From assembly GCA_026389955.1 (NCBI GenBank), contig JAPLGY010000681.1, positions 1-5,779 on the forward strand: 5,779 nucleotides of DNA. Reading direction: 5' to 3'. A program made the translations under genes and the position numbers. The notes below the pieces were generated by a model. The model saw only the letters and a program-made list of their open reading frames with translations, did not search any database and was not told the DNA's origin. This DNA is from Caldilinea sp. (GTDB lineage Bacteria; Chloroflexota; Anaerolineae; Caldilineales; Caldilineaceae). Shown in pieces: positions 1-4,658 of the stretch; position 1 is the first letter of the stretch, and each line of letters opens with the position of its first letter.

Positions 1-531
1 GCCTGGGCACGCATTGGGCAGGAGGAGCATCTCATGGGCCGGGCTGGGATGGTGGGCGACGAGGTGGGCTCTGCGCTGATCGGTGCACGGCTGGTGCGCG
101 ATCTGATGCGTCTGGGGTTTTTGATGGAGCGGGTCTATGCACCGTACCCCAAGTGGTTCGGCACAGCCTTCCAGCGCCTTGGCTGTGGCCCGCAACTGCT
201 GCCGGTGCTGACCAGTGTGCTGCATGCCCGTTCGTGGCAGGAGCGCGAGTGCCACCTGGTGGCTGCCTATGAGGCGTTGGCTCGGCTGCACAACGCGCTG
301 GGGGTCACCAGAACAATGCCCGAAGCGCCGTGCCCGTTTTTTGGCCGCCCCTTTCAGGTAATGGCGCTGCATGGTTTCGCCGATGAACTGCTCCGCGGCA
401 TCACAGACCCGGCCGTGCAGGCTTTGGCGCGGCGTCCGTTGATCGGCAACATCGACCTGCTGAGCGACAACACCGATCTGCTGGCACACCCCCTCTGGCA
501 GCCCGCGCTGCGCCACCTGTACATGGACTGA
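1..531 (+). CDS. DUF4037-family protein, C-terminal part (5' end outside window)
   Basis: The frame is open from base 1 (AWARIGQEEHLM...) and ends at TGA 529-531, so the ATG at 34 is internal and the true start lies upstream of the window. About 176 residues are visible. The block 'GRAGMVGDEVGSALIGARLV', followed by the signature 'YAPYPKWFGTAF' and later 'ARLHNALGVT', matches my recollection of the C-terminal half of DUF4037 proteins. Members are usually about 300-380 residues, with a nucleotidyltransferase-like N-terminal part that is not visible here. There is no signal peptide or membrane segment in the visible part, so it is probably cytosolic. Biochemical function is not established for the family and I do not assign one. 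It is convergent with the minus-strand genes and shares no operon with them. Family call is fairly secure; the role is unknown. Confidence 0.8.
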   Translation, partial: AWARIGQEEHLMGRAGMVGDEVGSALIGARLVRDLMRLGFLMERVYAPYPKWFGTAFQRLGCGPQLLPVLTSVLHARSWQERECHLVAAYEALARLHNALGVTRTMPEAPCPFFGRPFQVMALHGFADELLRGITDPAVQALARRPLIGNIDLLSDNTDLLAHPLWQPALRHLYMD

Positions 532-571
532 ACAGCCTGCGGAAGAGGATGCGTACTGTGCAGCCGTTCTC
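532..571. other. Convergent intergenic junction, no clear terminator
   Basis: Forty bases separate the TGA of the + strand DUF4037 gene from the TGA of the minus-strand SDR gene. I looked for a GC hairpin followed by a T-run in either direction and found none. The only pairing is GCCTG (535-539) with CAGGC (573-577), a 5-bp stem around a 33-base loop that reaches into the SDR gene. Termination may be Rho-dependent, or transcripts may overlap tail to tail. Confidence 0.5.
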
Positions 572-1498
572 TCAGGCAAACGCAGCGATGGTCGCTGCGA
601 TCCCTTCTGCCAGGGGCGTTGCATAGACGACGTCGGCATGGCGGCGCAGCTTGTCGCCGTCACAGCCTGCTGGGAAAGGCAGAGCTGTCTCTGCACAGGT
701 GATGTGCACGCCGGGCCGCAGCGCCATGATCAGACGGGCGACTTCTGCGACCGAGACGACCGGCCCTCCCAGGTTGCAGGCCAGTGCGCCACCCGAGGGC
801 TGCTCGGCCGCCAGCACGAACTGCCGAGCCACATCTGCGGCAAAATGAAACTGCATGGCCCCCCCAAATTGGATGTGAAAATTCTCTCCACGCGCGGCCG
901 CCGCCATGGCCCGGGTCGGATCGCTGGTCAGCCCCTGGTCGCGCCCCAGCCCATAGACTGTATAGGGGCGCAGCACCGTGCTGCTGACACCGTACTCCTG
1001 CCAGTAGACCTGGGCCGTCAGCTCGTTGGCGACTTTGTAGACGCCGTAGAGCGTGCGTGGGGCAACCGGTGCGTCGGCGGGCAACAGCTCTGGCCCATAC
1101 AGCTCGGGTGGCCCATAGACAGCCACAGACGAGGCCATGGTCAGATGGGACACGTGGGTGTGCCGGGCGGCCTCAAAAATATTGACCGTGCCGGCGACGT
1201 TGACCGCGGCGCCCAGCGGCGGGTCGGCGCGGCAGAAGGGCACCTGCAACGCTGCAAGATGGATCACATGCGTGACCCCATGCTGTTCAAAGACGGACCG
1301 GATCTGCCGAGTGTCGGTCAGGTCTCCTTGGACAAAGGTGATGTCGGCCTGCTCGTCTGGGCCCAGCAGGAGATCAAGCCGCTGTCGGTTGTCACTCAGA
1401 TCGAAAGAAAGGGCCCGCTTGCCTGCCCGCTGCAGGGTATAGAGGGTCCACGCTCCCAGACAGCCCAGACCGCCAGTGACCAGGTAGGTGTCAGCCAT
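572..1498 (-). CDS. NAD-dependent epimerase/dehydratase-like extended SDR
   Basis: A 308-residue protein of the extended short-chain dehydrogenase/reductase family, the group that includes nucleotide-sugar epimerases and dehydratases. The Rossmann glycine motif TGGLGCLG lies at residues 8-15. An acidic residue at the end of beta-2 (D33 in SFDLSD) suggests NAD(H) rather than NADP(H). GDLTD at 58-62 fits the adenine-binding region and HLAA at 80-83 follows beta-4. The catalytic set is present: serines 123-124 in MASSVAVYG and Y151-x3-K155 in YGVYK. 'LRPYTVYGLGRDQGLT' (176-191) is the substrate-side loop of the class. Length is normal and the protein looks intact. The ATG at 1498-1496 lies 9 bases after the stop of the upstream YHYH gene. 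Only a weak GAGAG serves as ribosome-binding site, so it probably depends on translation of that gene. Substrate cannot be read from sequence; nucleotide sugar is the default guess. Confidence 0.88.
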   Translation of the reverse strand: MADTYLVTGGLGCLGAWTLYTLQRAGKRALSFDLSDNRQRLDLLLGPDEQADITFVQGDLTDTRQIRSVFEQHGVTHVIHLAALQVPFCRADPPLGAAVNVAGTVNIFEAARHTHVSHLTMASSVAVYGPPELYGPELLPADAPVAPRTLYGVYKVANELTAQVYWQEYGVSSTVLRPYTVYGLGRDQGLTSDPTRAMAAAARGENFHIQFGGAMQFHFAADVARQFVLAAEQPSGGALACNLGGPVVSVAEVARLIMALRPGVHITCAETALPFPAGCDGDKLRRHADVVYATPLAEGIAATIAAFA

Positions 1499-1507
1499 TC
1501 GATGCTC

Positions 1508-2923
1508 TCATTCGTGTGTGGGGGGGTGGGTGGATTCTGCCGGCGGTGGCCCGGGCGGCCCGCTCTGGCTGCTGCTGCAGCTGGCAAAGCTCTGGGCGGG
1601 CAGCGTGCCGGCATAGGTGGGCCCGATGTAATAGGGAAAGGCCGGCACCAGATCGCCGTCGGCAGCGCGGGTGACGGTCACATGGTAGTGGTAGCCCAGA
1701 GCGTCGTGGCTGTGGCCGTTGTGCAGATCGAGGGTGGCTCCGCCGGCTGCTGTGCAGCTGGCGTCGTAGTAGTAGTCCTGCCGGTAGATGCCAGAGCGCG
1801 CAGTGAACAGATTGCCAGACAACGAGGTGACCGTCTGGGCTGTGGTTGGTCCTGCTGAAGAGGCGGTGACGGTCCCTTTGCTGAGATCGGTCTCGTCGAC
1901 GAGCAGGCAGGTGCGGCGTCCGGCGCTGCCGCAGCCGCTGTTCGAAGCGGGGTTGTCGTAGCTGCGTGTGTGCCAGCAGCTCTGTGCCAGCGTGTTGGCA
2001 GCCTGCCAGGGGCCATAGATCGGATAGCCGTCGGCGGCGAAGCCGTACAGCGGGGAATGGGCGGAGCCGTCGTCGCCGAGCCGGTCCGCGAGGCAAGAGG
2101 GATGAAAGTGGTGGTGGTAGTTGCCGCCGGCAGAATGGCCGGCGCAGATGTCGAGGTCATACACTTCCAGCGCAGCAGCGATGTTTTGCCAGACCGATTG
2201 ATTGTTGTACGAGAACCCATCTCCCCAGTTGAAAATAGCGACCCCGTTGATCCAGGCACCGATGTCGCCGAGCCCGGTCTGGCAGCTGGTTGACGCTGGA
2301 GTGGGCTGCAGCGGGAAACAGCGTTCTGCGTTCTGGGCGGTCGGGCATTTCGGGCCGGGAGGCCAGTACCCGTAACCCTTGTCTGTCTGTGCACAGCCCT
2401 GGCTTCGATAGCCGATATCCGCGCCAAAGACAACCTGGCTGCCTGTGCTCAGCGTAGTCTGGCCTGAGCGAAAATCTGTGGCCGCCTTGGGGCGGCTGTT
2501 GAGCCAGGCAATGTCGCTGGCGGTTGTTGTGTGGACATAATCTGGAATTTTGTCGGTCGTGATGCAGACGTAGGCGGTGCCGTTGATTGTCTTGGCGGTG
2601 ACCTGCTGGACGTTGACGGTCGCGTCGGTGAAGATGGGAGAATTCTGCTGGCTGACGATCCAGGCGGTGAGGAGGGTGCTGCCTGCTGGTGTGGCAGTCG
2701 GGATGGCAGTTGGGATGGCAGTCGGGATGGCAGTGCGGGTCGGGGTGGGGAGGGCCTGAGCGGGGTTGTCGGCGACGACGGGCAGGTAGAGGCTGTGGCT
2801 GCTGGCTGGTGTTGGTGCATTTTTCTCCAGCTGCTGGCCTTGTGTGACGGTCACCCCGGACGCAAACACCCAGAAAAGCAACAGAGCCAGGACAACAATG
2901 CGGAGAGGAGCGGGTTTGGCCAT
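1508..2923 (-). CDS. Secreted YHYH-domain protein with Pro/Thr repeat linker
   Basis: A 471-residue exported protein. Residues 1-30 form a signal peptide: positive n-region with K3 and R8, hydrophobic core about 9-20, cleavage somewhere in 21-30. SLYLPVVA (44-51) and a Pro/Thr/Ala linker with three PTAI/PTAT repeats (about 59-80) follow, a style typical of Chloroflexota secreted proteins. The rest is the YHYH domain (PF14240 type): NYHHHFHPSC at 268-277, HSPLYGFAADGYPIYGPW at 289-306, and HNGHSHDALGYHYH at 401-414, which carries the naming motif. Mature protein has 12 cysteines (120, 177, 193, 202, 214, 260, 277, 316, 331, 339, 390, 449), suggesting disulfides. The two histidine clusters suggest a metal site; this is inference, as the family has no established activity. 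No good Shine-Dalgarno precedes the ATG (upstream is ACACCTTTATTT). It lies 54 bases after the Virulence_fact gene and 9 before the SDR gene. Confidence 0.88.
   Translation of the reverse strand: MAKPAPLRIVVLALLLFWVFASGVTVTQGQQLEKNAPTPASSHSLYLPVVADNPAQALPTPTRTAIPTAIPTAIPTATPAGSTLLTAWIVSQQNSPIFTDATVNVQQVTAKTINGTAYVCITTDKIPDYVHTTTASDIAWLNSRPKAATDFRSGQTTLSTGSQVVFGADIGYRSQGCAQTDKGYGYWPPGPKCPTAQNAERCFPLQPTPASTSCQTGLGDIGAWINGVAIFNWGDGFSYNNQSVWQNIAAALEVYDLDICAGHSAGGNYHHHFHPSCLADRLGDDGSAHSPLYGFAADGYPIYGPWQAANTLAQSCWHTRSYDNPASNSGCGSAGRRTCLLVDETDLSKGTVTASSAGPTTAQTVTSLSGNLFTARSGIYRQDYYYDASCTAAGGATLDLHNGHSHDALGYHYHVTVTRAADGDLVPAFPYYIGPTYAGTLPAQSFASCSSSQSGPPGPPPAESTHPPTHE
2693..2740 (-). repeat. 12-bp tandem repeat encoding the PTAI linker
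   Basis: On the + strand the unit GGCAGTCGGGAT occurs at 2693-2704, as GGCAGTTGGGAT at 2705-2716, and exactly again at 2717-2728. A degenerate fourth copy, GGCAGTGCGGGT, fills 2729-2740. Each unit encodes four residues (Ile-Pro-Thr-Ala) on the minus strand, so gain or loss of a unit keeps frame. The high base identity between units suggests recent slippage expansion of the linker. Confidence 0.85.
2737..2754 (+). other. Putative G-quadruplex motif within the linker-coding region
   Basis: The + strand (template strand of the YHYH gene) reads GGG-TC-GGGG-T-GGGG-A-GGG, four G-tracts with loops of 2, 1 and 1 bases, a classic short-loop pattern. It encodes Pro/Thr residues of the linker, so codon composition alone could explain it. 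It directly adjoins the 12-bp tandem repeat. Confidence 0.5.
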
Positions 2924-2977
2924 AAATAAAGGTGTCTTTTCCGAGAGGCTGATCGGCCTGCTGCAGAGGGAGGGGGG

Positions 2978-3286
2978 CTAGGCAGGTTTGCGCGGTCTGC
3001 GCAGTTCCTGAGCTGTGGCACGCCAGTCAATCGTGGTGTACAACGCTTCGAGCTCAGCGGCCACTGCTGCTGCAACTTCTTCAGGGGTGCCTGCGCGTTC
3101 CTGGCTCTCTCCCCAGCGAAACTGTTCGGTGTAGGCGTCGGAGGCACTCAACCCAGCGGACATTGCAGCGGCGTCGACGGCTGTGGAGAAACGTTCTGAC
3201 AGCGGTACGGTATGGCGGTGGCGTCCGACACTGGCTTTGACCTGCATTGGAATGTTGTGCCAGTAAAGAATTTGGTATTGGGCCAT
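2978..3286 (-). CDS. Small stand-alone Virulence_fact-family (CvfC C-terminal-like) protein
   Basis: A 102-residue protein resembling the Virulence_fact domain (PF13769), known as the C-terminal part of staphylococcal conserved virulence factor C. Recognisable parts are YQILYWHNIPMQVKA at residues 4-18, the LSERF-x3-VDAAAM block at 29-42, SDAYTEQF around 49-56, and an Ala/Glu-rich helix (EEVAAAVAAELEALY) at 69-83. The stretch after about 88 is basic. There is no signal peptide, so it is likely cytosolic. The frame could start at an ATG at 3316-3314, but I choose the ATG at 3286-3284. MAQYQILYW is where the family begins, and AGGAAG at 3296-3291 is a good Shine-Dalgarno; the upper ATG would sit inside a hairpin loop. 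The family name should not be read as a virulence role here, since such domains also occur in environmental bacteria. Function unknown. It is first in a likely unit with the YHYH and SDR genes. Confidence 0.7.
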   Translation of the reverse strand: MAQYQILYWHNIPMQVKASVGRHRHTVPLSERFSTAVDAAAMSAGLSASDAYTEQFRWGESQERAGTPEEVAAAVAAELEALYTTIDWRATAQELRRPRKPA

Positions 3287-3305
3287 GTGACTTCCTGCCG
3301 GGTTG

Positions 3306-3326
3306 CAGCGGAGCATCTGTCCGCTG
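3306..3326 (-). promoter_or_regulatory. Leader hairpin upstream of the Virulence_fact gene
   Basis: CAGCGGA at 3306-3312 and TCCGCTG at 3320-3326 form a perfect 7-bp inverted repeat around a 7-base loop. Read on the minus strand it lies in the 5' leader, between the proposed promoter (-10 at 3350-3355) and the Shine-Dalgarno AGGAAG (3296-3291). No T-run follows it on the minus strand, so it is not a standard terminator for the lycopene cyclase gene. It could stabilise the mRNA, adjust translation, or be an operator. The inverted repeat is certain; its function is inferred. Confidence 0.55.
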
Positions 3327-3349
3327 TGGGATGGTTTTTATGATATTCC

Positions 3350-3379
3350 ACTATACACGCATTGGGGCCGGCTGTGCAA
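3350..3379 (-). promoter_or_regulatory. Candidate sigma70-type promoter for the three-gene unit
   Basis: On the minus strand, TTGCAC (3379-3374) and TATAGT (3355-3350) are 18 bases apart. The -10 matches TATAAT at 5 of 6 positions; the -35 matches TTGACA at only 3 of 6. The expected start of transcription is near 3343, giving a leader of about 57 bases before the ATG at 3286. The surrounding 3331-3360 is the most AT-rich patch of an otherwise GC-rich spacer, which favours a promoter. It would drive the Virulence_fact, YHYH and SDR genes separately from the lycopene cyclase upstream. Confidence 0.42.
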
Positions 3380-3428
3380 TCTGTTCGGTGCGGCAGCTTT
3401 TCTTCCCGAGGGGGGGCACAGCGCGCAC

Positions 3429-4658
3429 CTACGGTTTTCGCCCGAACCCGGAACGAAAGGCGGCTGCCATCAGCCCGCTGCGTACGTTGGTTGGGGCGGC
3501 GAGAAAGACGCGCGCCATGGTGTGCAGCACTCCGCCCAGCGAGAGGGTGTTGGAAAGATAGCCGGCCCAGGAGGGTTGTGGGAGGCGAAAGAATGTGGCA
3601 AAGAACTGTTGGGTTTGGGACTCGTTGAAGGCCAGCAGGGTTTGCAGGCCAAACAGGTACAGGCTGTGGCGTCGAAGATTTGCGGATGGCCAGAGCGCCT
3701 GCCAGCCGGCTGCGGCAGCCTGACCTGGGGAAGTGTCGGGGTGGCGGAGCGCCTGGGCGACGGCTGCAGCGACCGTCGGTGCGGCGCGCAAGGCTGCGCC
3801 GATCTGGTAGCCGGAGGCTGGATGCACCATGCTGGCGGCGGCACCGTAGCCGAGCAGGGGCTGTTTTGGATCGGGGATCGGCAGGTTCATTGGAAAAAGA
3901 CAGTGCTCTTCGTGTTCGAGGGCAGCAACGGCACAGCCCATATGGTTCAGACGGCGGTGCAGTCTGGCCTGGAGCTGTTCGAAGGGGAGTGCAGGGCTGT
4001 GGGCCAGTGAGGTCTCTTCGACAAAATAGCGGCCCTTTCCCAGATCCATCGCGTACAGAAAGGTAGGGGGCTCTTGGCGGCGAACCTGGCTGTCGAGGTG
4101 ATCGGCGCGGAAGTCCATCAACACCAGCTGTCCGTCGCGCACGGGGGGGTGGGTAAAGCGGCCGACGATGCCGTAGGCTGCCTGCCAGGCGACTGGCGGG
4201 CCGGGGGGGCGCCGGACAAAGCGTGGCGTGTGGCCGCTGGCGTCGACGACCAGCCGGGCATCGACCAGGGTGCCGTCGGCCAGTCGGACACGGCTGCAGC
4301 GGTGTTGTTGTGTGAGAGAGGAGGCTGGCTGGCGGTGCCAGCGCATCCCGGCCTGCTGGCAGGGGGCCAGCAGGCGAGTCTGGAGCCTGGCATTGTCGAA
4401 CAGCCCATAGACCCGCTGCAGCGGCAGCTCGGTGTGGTTCGCATAGGCGACGGCGTCGTGCCAGCGATGGGCGAGCAGGCTTTGCCAGAGCGGAGAGGGC
4501 AGTTCATCTTCCCAGATTCCGTAGGTGTTTGGCCAGGGGCTCTCTTCGCCGGCAGGTGCCACGCCGGCGACGGTGAGGCCAGCCTGGCAGAGCGCAGCGG
4601 CCAGCGCCAGCCCGGCTGGGCCGGCGCCGACCACGAGCACATCGATGGGGGTCAGCAC
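3429..4658 (-). CDS. crtL: Lycopene cyclase, CrtL/LcyB type (FAD-dependent fold)
   Basis: A 409-residue flavoprotein-fold enzyme, close to the usual 380-430 of bacterial CrtL cyclases. It should close the psi-ends of lycopene into ionone rings, making gamma- and/or beta-carotene without net redox change. Visible motifs are: dinucleotide-binding VVGAGPAG at 9-16; NTYGIWEDELP at 44-54, the cyclase signature after beta-2; VVDASGH at 137-143; VLMDFR at 179-184; FVEETSLA at 212-219, matching the FLEET motif with the acidic pair E214/E215 implicated in catalysis; and GYGAAASMVHPASGYQIG at 270-287, the C-terminal FAD/substrate motif. The frame is open further upstream to 5135, but that part only shadows the molybdoenzyme gene. 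I choose GTG at 4658-4656, just before the Rossmann strand, with CAGG about 7 bases upstream. It overlaps the preceding stop by 7 bases, implying translational coupling. Mono- versus bicyclase activity cannot be told. Confidence 0.87.
   Translation of the reverse strand: MLTPIDVLVVGAGPAGLALAAALCQAGLTVAGVAPAGEESPWPNTYGIWEDELPSPLWQSLLAHRWHDAVAYANHTELPLQRVYGLFDNARLQTRLLAPCQQAGMRWHRQPASSLTQQHRCSRVRLADGTLVDARLVVDASGHTPRFVRRPPGPPVAWQAAYGIVGRFTHPPVRDGQLVLMDFRADHLDSQVRRQEPPTFLYAMDLGKGRYFVEETSLAHSPALPFEQLQARLHRRLNHMGCAVAALEHEEHCLFPMNLPIPDPKQPLLGYGAAASMVHPASGYQIGAALRAAPTVAAAVAQALRHPDTSPGQAAAAGWQALWPSANLRRHSLYLFGLQTLLAFNESQTQQFFATFFRLPQPSWAGYLSNTLSLGGVLHTMARVFLAAPTNVRSGLMAAAFRSGFGRKP

Larger units (their letters stand above)
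3287..3428. other. 142-base spacer between lycopene cyclase and Virulence_fact genes
   Basis: The largest non-coding stretch in the window. It holds the candidate promoter (3350-3379), the leader hairpin (3306-3326) and the Shine-Dalgarno of the downstream gene. On the lycopene cyclase side (3380-3428) I see a C-run on the minus strand and purine-rich GGGAAGAAAAG, but no convincing terminator. Read-through from the cyclase into the next genes is therefore possible. Confidence 0.6.

Noticed and set aside
1520..1530. G-rich run GGGGGGGTGGG near the YHYH stop codon as a possible quadruplex
   Set aside because: Only two separate G-tracts are present, with a two-G run following. It encodes the HPPTHE tail and is explained by proline codons.
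638..1858. Long + strand open frame of 406 codons antisense to the SDR and YHYH genes
   Set aside because: It crosses the junction of two well-supported genes and has a composition rich in Gly, Arg and Gln with no recognisable motif. It is best explained as a shadow frame in GC-rich DNA.
2946..2959. Near-palindrome AGGCTGATCGGCCT in the 54-base gap before the YHYH gene
   Set aside because: It forms only a 4-bp stem with a 6-base loop, too weak to call a terminator or operator.
3303..4010. 235-codon + strand open frame over the lycopene cyclase 3' region
   Set aside because: It is antisense to conserved cyclase motifs, has no family resemblance and no ribosome-binding site that stands out.
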